In this document: positions 53,893 through 64,000 of the stretch, piece by piece
Layout: every line of letters starts with the position of its first letter
Numbering within the stretch: position 1 is the stretch's first letter
Source: Mangifera indica
Taxonomy: Eukaryota > Streptophyta > Magnoliopsida > Sapindales > Anacardiaceae
Length of the DNA: 64,000 nucleotides
Assembly: GCF_011075055.1 (NCBI RefSeq)
Contig: NC_058153.1
Location: 6,944,001-7,008,000 of the forward strand
Reading direction: 5' to 3'
Notes under the pieces: generated by a model
What the model was told of the DNA's origin: nothing
Seen by the model: the letters and a program-made list of their open reading frames with translations, nothing else
Databases searched by the model: none
Program-made: the position numbers and the translations under genes

Positions 53893-56800
53893 TTGGAATC
53901 AAAGCTTGGACTATATTTTATTAAAATCTAATGATTTTTAGAGTCAAAAGATTTTATTAAATGGTTAGTACACCTATACTCGTTTTTATTGAAGGCCAAT
54001 GCACCACTAGATTATTGTTTAGTGGAACCAATTATACTCAATGGATAATTAGAATGAGATTTGTTAGGTCTATTGATTTTAAATTATGAAAAATCATTGC
54101 GCATGGTAAATTAGTTCCAATAGACCCTAGAACCAATGAAGCAAAACATGAAATGGACTTTAATGATGAAGATGAAACATGATGAGTTTAAATGCTAAAA
54201 CCATAAACATTTTGTCTTGTGCTCTTAATGCTACCAAATTTAATAGGGTATTAGTTTTTGAGTCTACTAAAGAAGTTTGGACCATGCTCTGAACCACACA
54301 TAAAAGAACTAGCCAAGTCAAGGAGTCCAAGATCGAACTTCTTTTTTAGGAATACGAATTATTGGAAATAAAGTTTAATGAAAACATCACAGACATGTAT
54401 AAACACTTCTTCAACTTGGTAAATGATCTCAAAGGGCTTTTGAAAAGATTTGAAACAACTGAATAGGTTAAAAAGATTTTAAGATCATTATCAAATTCAT
54501 GGACCATGAAAGCAACGATAATTGAAAAGTTTAAGGATCTTAGTAAGATAGGTATGAATTAGCTCATAAGAAGTTTTTTGACCTATGAGATGGAGAGGAG
54601 ACCGAAAAAAGAAGAAGTCAAGGCAAAGAAGGATATTGCCTTGAAAATTGTTAATGAGAAGGAAGAAGAAGGAAACTCCTTTATAAATAAAGACCATGTA
54701 AGCCTGCTAGCAAAAAATTTTAGCAAATTCCTATCAAGATTACAAAAGGAATAAAGGAAATGGACTTGTTAAACAAAGAGGAAAAAAAGATGGTGAAAAG
54801 AGTGATAATGATATCACATGCTATGAGTGCAAGAAACCAAAGTACATTTGTCAAGATTGTCCCTTAAGGAAGAAAAACAATGACAAGAAGGAAAATGAAT
54901 TCAAGAAGAAAGTTTATGTTGCCACATGGAGCAAAAGTGATGACTCAAGTAATGAAAGTAAGTTGATAAAGGAAAGAGCCAATATATCTTTTATGGCCAA
55001 GAGTGATTTAGAGGATAAGGTAAATGATCTCAACTTATACTCCTTAAATGAATTGTAAGATGTATTTGAATCTTTAATGGATGAGTATGAATGCATGCAA
55101 GCTAAATACAAGACATTAAAGAAACAATTAGTATGCATAAAAAAAGAAGCATGATAAACTCTTGCATGATCATGATGCATTAAAAAAGAAATATGATATT
55201 GTTTTCAATGAAAAAGAAAGATGCATGAAAGAATTGAAAAGTGTTATAAATGAGATTCAAGATTTGAAAAAAAAGATGTCTATTTCTGATGAATGGTTTG
55301 AAAAAAATCAAAAGAAGCACTAAAAGATTAGATGAGATTCTTGCATCTAAAAAAAATAGTCTTAATAAAGAAGACTTAGGATAATAAGGGTAACCACCCT
55401 TTCATAAACACATATATGCCTGTAAAGAAACCATATGCATTGCATATAAAATGCAAAATTTGTTCTTTTTTTGGGGCATACCGTTAGATAATACCTAAAT
55501 AAGAATGGTAAATCTTTTAAAATTAAAAAGATTTGGGTTCCTAAAGGGATGTGAAAAACTAACATTTTTTTAACCCAAAACCATTTGGGTACCAAAAAGT
55601 AAATGAATTAATTTGTGTTGTAGCCTTGCTTTCAATCTTCTTTGATGGTGTTCTAGCTAGTGGTACTTGGATAATGGATGCTTAAGGCACAAGACTAGAG
55701 ATAGAAGTCTATTCTCCTCATCGAAGGCTAAAGATAAAGGAAATGTTAATTTTGTTAACAATTCCAAAGGAAGGGTAATGACATTGGCTCTATAGGTAAT
55801 TCTTCTTTTTTTTATTAATGATATATTTCCTGTTGAAGGTTTTAAACATAATTTACTTAATATAAGTCAATTATGTGATAAGAGTTTCAAATTTAGTTTT
55901 CATTCTTTGTGTTATGAGATTATTGATGCTAGCACAAATGAAATTGCATAGACATTCAAATATGTACATTATAGACTTGTATAACATGCATCTAGAGACT
56001 TATGTCTCATGTCAAGCAAGGAGGAAGACATGTGACTATGGCATAAGAGATTAAGACATTCAAACATTGATGTTTTGCAAAAGCTTTCTAAAAGGAATTT
56101 AGTAAAAGGTTTGCCAAAATTGATTTTAAAAAAGGATTATGTGTGTGCTGCATATGTTAAAGGCAAACACATAAGAGTTTGTTTTAAACCTAAAAATTGT
56201 GTTTCAACGTCAAAACCCTTTCAACTTTTATATATGGATTTGTGTGGATCATATGGAACAACAAGTCTAAGTGAAAAACATTATTATTTTGTGATAGTTG
56301 ATGATTTTTTAACATTTACTTAGGTTTTGCTTTTTGTGTATAAAACTGATGCATTCCATACATTTGTTCAATTTGTTAGAAAATTGCAAAACCAAGTAGG
56401 TTATTCAATTACAAGCATTACAGGTGATCATGGCTAAAAATTTGAAAATTTAGGTTTTGAATCATTTTACAAAAAGCATAACATTAAACACAACTTTTTA
56501 GCACCTAGGACCCCTCAACAAAATGAAGTTATCGAGAGAAGAAATAGGTTATTAGTATAAATAGCTAGCACCACATTGTGTGAGCATAATTTATCAAAAT
56601 ATTTTTTGGATGAAGCTATTAACATATCATGTTACATAATAAAAAAACTCTATATGAGTTATCCAAAGGGGAAAATCTAATATTACATATTTTCATCCTT
56701 TGGATGTAAGTGTTTTATGTTCAATAATGGTAAAGATAACTTAGGAAAATTTGATGCTAAATCAGATGAGGCAATTTCCCTAGGTTACTATATCTCCTCC

Positions 56801-56898
56801 AAAGCATATAGAGTCTTTAACAAGAGAACTCTCTTAGTTGAATATCTATACATGTGATATTTGATGAATCTTCTAAGTGTGTGGATAATAGAATAGCT
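53893..56898 (+). pseudogene. SIRE-like Copia element A, Gag-Pol remnant
   Basis: ttggaatcaaagcttgg at 53893 is a decayed tRNA-Met primer-binding site. Gag runs about 53985-55250: FSGTNYTQWIIRMRF, ESTKEVWTML and a knuckle CYECKKPKYICQDC in which the usual His is Tyr. Protease is barely recognisable near 55650. Integrase (about 56030-56620) has LWHKRLRHSNIDVLQKLSKR, the core YMDLCGSYG and TPQQNEVIERRN. The connection region (to about 56890) has FNKRTLLVEYLY. Stops and frameshifts are frequent. It is cut off before reverse transcriptase by element B. Confidence 0.78.
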
Positions 56899-57530
56899 AA
56901 ATGCTTAAATAAAATAGTAGAGTTTAGAAAATCTTAATTTAAAGTAGTTCAAAGCTTTTTCTTATAAGCCTTTTTCATCTACTTCTCCAAACAAACTATC
57001 TTGGAGTTTTACTATTACTTGAAAAATTCTTTACATGTAGTTTTACCAAAATTATGCCCAACCATAATAGTTGAATCGGGATTTCACCCACAAGGTTTTG
57101 AATACAATTTTTTATTGTATAATTGCCTCTTAAAAGCTAGAAATACAATTTAAGTGTACTAAAATCTGTTAAGGATAAAAGGATAAGCATAAAATGAGAA
57201 TGTTTGAGACAATAATGAGAAGAATTGGTTTAAGATTATCATAATAGGCTTTTCTAGCCCATCTTCACTTGAAAGTTGCTCAATTTATAGGAAAAATATA
57301 GATTGAGTTCCAGTAGTATCATTAGATTTGATATTATAATTATTGTCATTTGAAAGAGATATTTTTTTCTGAAAACTACACATGAATGGTCTAGACTTCT
57401 CTCTGAATGGTCGATACTACCAATTTTGGCTATAGGTCAACCTCAAATAGAGTTCTTAATGATCAACTTTAAATACTCCCACTACCTAGTACTGATCAAT
57501 ATGTTTCCATGTACCGGTCGTTAGTGCCTT
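56899..57530 (-). repeat. 3' LTR fragment of inverted element B
   Basis: The sequence aligns in the same orientation with 58971-59590, sharing for example ggcccaaccataat-like and gatatttttttctgaaaact stretches. It lacks both ends of the full LTR. Together they flank an antisense gag, so this is the 3' LTR of element B. Confidence 0.68.
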
Positions 57531-57659
57531 TAAATCTTAATTCTTCAAAAACATAGAGTTGTGAATGAGACATAAAAAGACTTGATAAACAACCTTTATA
57601 CTGGCCTAATTTTCCACTATGAATGGTTTAAACACATCTATAAATGATATGGACTAAAG

Positions 57660-58850
57660 TGTTAACTTGCATTCATATTCATATATCAAGGATTCAAATG
57701 CATCTTATAATTCACTCAAAAAGTATGAGTTGGGATCATTTACCTTATTCTCCAAGTTGCTTTTGGCTATGAAGCATCTGTTGGCCTTTTCTTCCTCTCA
57801 TTCGTTTTCATCATTTGAGTCATCACTCCTGCTCATTGTGGCAACATGAACTTTCATTTTGAATTTCTTCACCTTTTTCTTTTTTTTTTCCTTTTTAGAA
57901 GGTAATCTTGGCAAATGTGCCTCGGTTTGTTACACTTGAAGCATATTATATCATTATTGCTCTTTTCGTTATCTTCCTTCCCTCCCCTAACCAACCTTTT
58001 TCTTTTAAACCTTTTGGACCTTGATAAGAACTTACTAAATTTTCTCGTAAGAAGGCTTACATTGTCTTCATCCATGGAAGAGTTTTTTTCCTCTTCCTTT
58101 TTATCACTAACTTTCAAGGCAATGTCCTTTTTTGCTTTGACTTCCTTTTCTTTTGGCTTTCTTTTCATTTCATAGGTGACAATGCTTCATATAAGTTCAT
58201 CTATGCCCATCTTAGATAAGTCCTTTGACTCTTCAATTACGGTCACCTTCATGGACTATAAGCCGATAAGGATCTTAATATTTTCTTAACTAATTCTACG
58301 GTTTTGAACTTTTTCCTTAATCCTTTGAGATCATTAACGAGATTTAAGAATCTTTTGTACATATCTGTAATGTTTTCTCCAGACTTCATTTCAAATAGCT
58401 TGTATTCATGAGGAGCTCAATCTTGGATTCTTTAACTTGGGTTGTTCTTTCATAAGTTGTTTAGAGGATGGTCCAAACTTCTCTAGCTGAATTGTAAGCC
58501 AACATATGATTAAATTATGTAGTATTCAATGCACAACATAAAATGTTAATAGCTTTGACATTTAAACTTATCATCTTTTCATCTTTCTCGTTATAGTCCA
58601 TTTCATCTTTAGGTTGATTAGTTCTATAATCCATTGGTATTAAATCACCTGTTCAATTATTCTCCATACTTTATAGTCTATTAACTTAACATATAATCTC
58701 ATTCTAATTTTCCATTGTGTATAATTTGTGCTACTAAATAAAGGTGGTCTAGTTGTGTATTGTCCTTCGGCCAAAACAGAGGCTTTTACCTATCCATTTA
58801 TAAAGATTGCTTGACTTTAAAAATCGTTAGATTTTGAAAATACTATAGTT
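57660..58850 (-). pseudogene. SIRE-like Copia element B, gag only (antisense)
   Basis: On the - strand, gag runs from 58850 down. An open piece at 58168-57869 carries KAKKDIALKVSDKKEEEKNS, a DNVSLLTRKFSKFLSRSKRF segment and a knuckle CFKCNKPRHICQDY in which the last Cys is Tyr. It corresponds closely to gag of element A at 54600-54880. No protease, integrase, RT or RNase H lies between its two LTRs, so about 3 kb or more was deleted. Confidence 0.75.
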
Positions 58851-58867
58851 CAAGCTCTGATATCAAT
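58851..58867 (-). other. Primer-binding site of element B
   Basis: On the - strand it reads ttgatatcagagcttg, close to the tRNA-Met-type site, directly after the LTR end. Confidence 0.6.
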
Positions 58868-59981
58868 TACAAAACCCTTGTAAAATGGATAAATGAACCA
58901 AAAGAGGAGAGGTGAATAGGTTCTTAAAAATTTAATACGTACAAACAACACAAACAATTAATTAATAGTTATATGCTTAAATAATAGAGTAAAGTTTAGA
59001 AAATCTTAGTTTACAATGCTTTGGAACTTTCTCTTGCAAGTCTCTTACATGAACTTCTCTAAGCAAATCGTCTTGGAGTTCTACTATAACTTAAAAAATT
59101 CTTTATATGTAGTTTCATTGGGATTTTGCCCAACCATAATAATTGAATCAGGATTTGGCCACAGTTTTCAATACAATTTTTGAGTGTATAATTACCTTGC
59201 AAAAGCTAGAAGTATAATTTTGGTGCATTAAAATCTCTTAAGGATAAGAGGATGAGCTTAGAGAGAAAATGTTTAAAAGAGCAATGAGAATAATTGGCTT
59301 ATGATTACCATAATAAGCTTTTTTGGCCTTCTTCACATGAAACTTACTCAGTTTATAGGAAAAATATGGCTTGAATCACAGTAGCACCATTGGATTTGAG
59401 ATTATAGTCATTGCCATTTAAAAAAGATATTTTTTTCTGAAAACTGTACATGAGTAGTCTAGACTTCTTTCTAGAATGGTTGGTACTGATAATTTTGGCT
59501 ATAAGTCAATCTCTGTCAGAGTTTCCAATAGTCGACTTTAAATACTGTTGCCACTTAGTACTGATTAGTATACTTCAATGTAATGGTTTGGAAAAAAGTG
59601 TTTACTTTTGTTTACTTGGTTCTTGACTTTGACCACGTTGACTTGATGCAAGTAAGTAACGTACTTAGTATTTTTCTCATTCGATACATAAACTTGGTAT
59701 CGAATGGCCAGTACAAAATTAGTACTAGTCGTTTTAGACTAAATGCAATTGTTCCAGAATTCCAAAAATGTTAAAAGTTCAACAAATAAATAATGAATGA
59801 CTTTGCTAATGATTAAAAATTTACCTTGTACTAGTCCTCCTTCAATGACTATTGATCATTTTCCATTCAATTCCTGCATTTTTTAAATCTTGTTCAACTT
59901 GTAATGTTTTAACACATTCTATGGACTTGTGAGTAATTTTATTTACATTTTATCATTATCAAAACATCTAGGGGTCCAACA
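58868..59981 (-). repeat. 5' LTR of inverted element B
   Basis: Read on the - strand it starts TGTTGGACCCCTAGATG at 59981, the usual start in SIRE-like elements, and ends next to the primer-binding site. It is 1114 bp. Its right part also resembles the LTRs of element A (for example GAACTCCAAGA...TTTGCTT...GTTTGTG), so A and B are the same family. Confidence 0.72.
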
Positions 59982-60290
59982 AAGCATAGCTATCTAAATA
60001 TTTCAATAATCAAACATACTCAACCATTAACCAAAATGACATACGAACATACATAAATATCTAAATTTTGATGTCAAAGAACAAGTAAAATCAAAAGTTT
60101 GAAACAAAGCAAGTCAATTACACAAAGTTAACTATTTAATCATAAACGACAATATAATAAAGCACTTAAATTTTCCAAAAAGCAAGAAAACATATGCTAA
60201 TGTTAGAAAAGTGAAATGCAATATCAGAATGATATGTATGATCAATGATATTTCTTCATCCAGTCTCAAAACTCTTTTTTAAGTTTATCT
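59982..60290. other. Unassigned spacer
   Basis: AT-rich sequence between element B and the antisense ORF-1-like remnant; nothing recognised. Confidence 0.3.
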
Positions 60291-61527
60291 TGCTTCTGAT
60301 TAACTCGTTGTTGCTTTTGAATAATTTGATGCTGTCTTAAAAGGATTTCATCTTGGCTCTGAACGGTCTCAAATTGTCAGGCATCTATACCATTTAGACG
60401 AAACTAAATAGCTTGAAATCTTTTGCTTATAAAGTTGATCATATACACAAATTAGTCATAGAATAGGTTCATATAATCATCATTCATTCTTGGTTGCACG
60501 TCTAGCCAAGAGCTTGGTTTTGGAACATCACTTGGTTGACTTTGAGGAGCAGTAGAAAGAGCTTTAAATTGAGCTTCAACTTCTTATTCAAGAGGAAATT
60601 ATTTTTCTTAACAATCAGTTACTCTTTGATGCCTTAATCAGTATAGTTTGAAACGTATCCACCTTATTTGCCATTTTCCAATAATTTCATCTTCACTAAT
60701 GACTGAATAGTGAAGTAGTCAGCATCTTTGAATTTTTGTCAATGTTCAGGATTCTATTATGTTATGTTCAAACCTAATTTCTATGCAAAGAAGGAAATAA
60801 GCATTCTGAACCCAATAGCATGTTTGTCATTCTTCATAAAGTATAGTTTGTGAATTAACCGTCTCGTAGTATCAACCTGAATCTCATATCGAGTTATAAA
60901 TATCAATTTCAAGTCCTGAACTGACACTTGCCCATTTGAATCATTTTAGGTATTTAAAGTGTAAGAGATGATTTTATGAAAAACTTTATGGGATGGATTA
61001 TCTAACTTGGTTGATTTTGAGGTGTGCGAATGGTAAGGCCCTTTTCCACCCAATTCAAACCAAGCACTAAATTGATTAGAATTTAACTTGGTAGAATTCA
61101 AAGGCATATTTAACATGTTTTCGCAGTCACATTCTAACCACTCTAGAAGCTTTTATGGACAAATCGAATGAGGTTTACCATGCAATCTAATGTTCCTTGT
61201 ATAGTCTAATATGTTGTCCTATGTATCCGTTCTTAATTTTAGAGAGCTATAGAATTCATATACCAAGTCTTCATATGCATCATATCTCATAACAAACAAC
61301 TTCCTCTATTTCATCCTATTAACTATTTCTATGAACTCATTGACAATCCCAACCTCTTCCAAAATAAACATACATATACATCTACCCACACATATATTTT
61401 TATCCCTAATGATTTCCAAACAATCCTTTTGATCATCATTGGCTATCACAATATCATAATGAGAAACTCTAACACGAGGATTATGAGAGGTATTTATTGT
61501 CACAATCTTTTTCATCTTAAAAGGCAT
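60290..61527 (-). pseudogene. Antisense remnant resembling Athila ORF-1 / putative plant transposon protein
   Basis: The - strand frame at 61527-61306 is open. It continues past stops with a YDAYEDLVYEFYSSL-like stretch (about 61280-61235), NQFSAWFELGGKGPYHS (about 61050) and DTTRRLIHKLYFMKND (about 60875), and later a Gln/Lys-rich coiled end (about 60370-60270). This order fits the plant retrotransposon ORF-1 family found in Athila and related elements. Several stops break it. It is not joined to any pol in the window. The assignment is by remembered pattern only. Confidence 0.45.
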
Positions 61528-62212
61528 TAGAATGTGCCATTTATTAGGAACTCTAACTAAAATTGACCTTGAGCTGTAAAACTAAATCCTAAATGTGCCA
61601 TTTGAACAAACCACCCATGCCAAAGTCGTTTCAAGAGTAAAACATCATTTTCGAAAGATAAATGACTAAGTTTCATTTCCAATGGAAATATTACATTTTT
61701 AGCCATATCAAGTCTATAAATTGAGTAAGTTTGAAGTGAAGATCGGTTAGAAAACATATTTTGAAAATCTTTAGCCAATTCTCTTCATTGCTCTCTCATT
61801 TCCTTCTCATACTAAGCTCAAAATCAAATCTTTGAAAGAAACCTTGTACTCAAATTTGTGTAATCTATCTTTGAGTGACTTCAACACACAAAATCTTATA
61901 TTTTCAAACACTCTTGAGCAAAAATCTCGATTCAACTATGATATTAAGTGAAATCTTAGTGAAACTACTTGTAACGAGACTTTTGAAGAGTTAATGGAAC
62001 TTTAAAGTGGTTTGCTTAGAGAAGTGGATATAAGAGACTTGTAAGAGAAAACTTTGAATCATTATAAATTGAGTTCTTCTTATCCCTACTCTTTATATTT
62101 GAGGATTGATTCATTGATAATTATTTTGTATTAATTGTTTGTGCATTAAGAATTTTTTAAAAACCTATTCACCCATTCTAGGTTTGTTTTAGATATTCAA
62201 AAGGGTTTTACA
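61525..62212 (+). repeat. Truncated 3' LTR of SIRE-like element A
   Basis: It aligns in direct orientation with 53220-53891, from ttgaccttgagctgtaaaac to aaaagggttttaca. The left ~600 bp of the LTR, including its start, are missing; the ORF-1-like remnant abuts it. Divergence from the 5' copy is considerable, so the insertion is old. Confidence 0.7.
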
Positions 62213-64000
62213 TATACATATAGTTATGAGATTGCTAATTGAATTACCATTAAAGATGATCGCTATCTTGGGCACATATGTGATGCATCCCACTGATCAT
62301 GTAAGGAACTAACTGGAGTGCCATTATCCCTTACCAAAACTTAATATAAGTGGCTAATACACATTGACACCAATTGCATGATGTATCTCATAAGAAACTA
62401 TCTCTTATATAGTTCTATTGTTTTCACATATCTCACTGCTTACACACATACCTGGTGATCATCTAAGTGTACACCACTTTTCTACACTTCTTCTATTTTC
62501 AACTTGAATTTGATTTGATCAAGGTTTGTACCGTCTTCCACAAAGTTAAACACCTTTATTATAGTTAATTATCTTAAATTTCCTTATTGGGATCTTTTTA
62601 TCAGTTTTTTTTTCTCTTCCCCTTCTTACACATAGTTTAGGGGTAGAATAATATTTTCCTTTACTTAAGACACACGGGGGTTCTTTAGCCTTCTTTACCT
62701 ATACCTCTTACATAGCCTAGGCATGAATATGTATGTTACTAGTGTCAGGATAGGTGCTTTAGAGCCAATTGCATTTGACATTTGTAATTGTAATTTTATA
62801 TTGATAATTAATAAAGGATTTCCTATTATTCAATTCATATGTCGTTTATTTATGTGATTATATGAATAACATGCTTTTAGGATGGTAGTACTGTGATAAG
62901 GGGATTAGATGAATGATTATGAGAACCCTATATACATATTAAATGGCTATTCTAGAAATGTCTATAATCCCAACATTATAATGAACAAGGGCACTTGTAA
63001 TGATGAAAAGATTATTATAGTGTTAAACGATCCTACTGAAAGGTGATAATAGTTCTCAAGTGTCGAAACTGTTGTAGACAACTTAGTGCAATATATAGAT
63101 GTATATTGTTGACATGTTCATTAGATTGACTTGAATAGAGGACATCCATATAGATGGTTACTCTAGTGTTTATTGAATAGATCCTTTAAATATTATAGGT
63201 GCATATGATCTTTTGACTTGAGGTCATCAAATTGTATTATATAAGGATCAATATGGTTTGATGTTATCCAATATGCCAACATAATTAGGGTAACCATAAA
63301 GGTAATGGTTGGCCATATTATGAGATATATAGATGCTATAGTTAATCAATAAAAGATTTGTCACTCTTGAGCACTTGAAAAGATGTCTCATATAAGAATA
63401 CTGAATGAAATCCATGACTACTTGAATCTGTGGCCACAGTGAGATAAGATTGTAGCCCAATCCATATTGGTCAGTAATGTATATTAGTTCATACTGAGGA
63501 ACCACTAAGATAGATATACTTCTATGTCTTAGCCTCAAGTGATATTGATTGATAAAATGATTGAATTGCACGTAATTGTGATATTGTAAAAGCTTAAGAG
63601 ATTTCTATTGATGCCCTATCATTTAAGTGGCTTTGATGCCTTACTAGAGGGTAATCTTCGTATGTGTCTAGATTTTATTTAAATTTAGACACAATCGGCT
63701 TAATAGAGAGCTTATGGAGTCACATGCATAAATAAGTTGATTTGAACTCAAAGATGAAAATTATTTGTTGACAATCTTGGTGCTTAAGATGAGAGAAAGA
63801 CCGTGAATAGACTAGGCTTACCTAATAGGGTTGAAAGAGTTTGGTTTGACCATGTCTTGACTAAGTGCACAACCATTTATCATGCAAGCTAACAGTGCAA
63901 CTTGGTGAAGCATGTACCTATCGTTTCATGGCATGAAATCGACTGGTACCATGTAAAAACGTATGTGCCAGCTGACACACATTAAAGGTGCCAGCCATAT
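62213..64000. repeat. Repeat-like noncoding end of window
   Basis: No gene was recognised. The stretch about 62745-63600 (agagccaattgcatttgaca, then cattagattgacttgaatag and gacttgaggtcatcaaattg) reads like the LTR of a plant retrotransposon family I have seen, but I cannot name it. Open frames here are probably chance. The element would extend past the window edge. Confidence 0.3.

Noticed and set aside
57915..58175. Plus-strand Ser/Leu/Phe-rich ORF
   Set aside because: It is the shadow of the Lys/Glu-rich antisense gag of element B.
1..64000. Novel defence or biosynthetic gene system
   Set aside because: Apart from LIG4 and PRCC all readable coding pieces belong to known transposable-element families. 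No cluster of unknown intact genes is present.

Overview
The window is nuclear DNA from a flowering plant, most likely a eudicot. It is AT-rich, has spliced GT-AG genes, and is crowded with plant-type LTR retrotransposons and class II relics. Only two host genes are supported. The first is DNA ligase IV (LIG4) on the + strand: 27 inferred coding exons from 6697 to 36171. The second is a PRCC-type proline-rich nuclear protein on the - strand: 2 exons from 39508 down to 36550. They converge with 378 bp between their stop codons. I assigned exons by reading frames, splice sites and my memory of plant LIG4 and PRCC proteins; no transcript was available.

Layout. 1-6.1 kb is decayed repeat: LTR-like sequence, a TIR element with AGCTCGAG-rich ends, and a broken hAT transposase. 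6.6-36.2 kb is LIG4. Its 27 exons join without a frame break into an 1164-residue protein with DNA-binding, adenylation, OB-fold, BRCT, XRCC4-binding and BRCT regions plus a charged tail. Two of its introns carry U12-type (minor spliceosome) signals, and one of these follows a 7-nt microexon. Intron 12 (14432-29105) is 14.7 kb long and holds layered retrotransposons: a decayed antisense Ty3/gypsy piece, an old Copia, a young intact Copia (18737-23766) inside the old one, and a decayed Ty3/gypsy element.

36.5-39.5 kb is the PRCC gene, whose single intron also carries repeat debris. From 39.5 kb to the end no host gene is visible. This part holds a fold-back repeat (40.3-40.7 kb), a decayed Athila-like gypsy element (about 41.3-47.7 kb), LTR-like noncoding sequence, and a SIRE-like Copia (element A, 52.6-62.2 kb) interrupted by a second, inverted, internally deleted copy of the same family (element B, 56.9-60.0 kb). 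An antisense remnant resembling the Athila ORF-1 family lies between B and the far LTR of A.

The most notable observations are the paired U12 introns and 7-nt microexon in LIG4; the very young Copia whose LTRs differ by one T and whose insertion junction is abnormal (11-bp duplication plus TGGT matching the copied tRNA ACCA end); the apparent integrity of LIG4 around a 14.7-kb TE-filled intron; and the conserved LIG4 C-terminal motif. I saw no novel defence or biosynthetic system.
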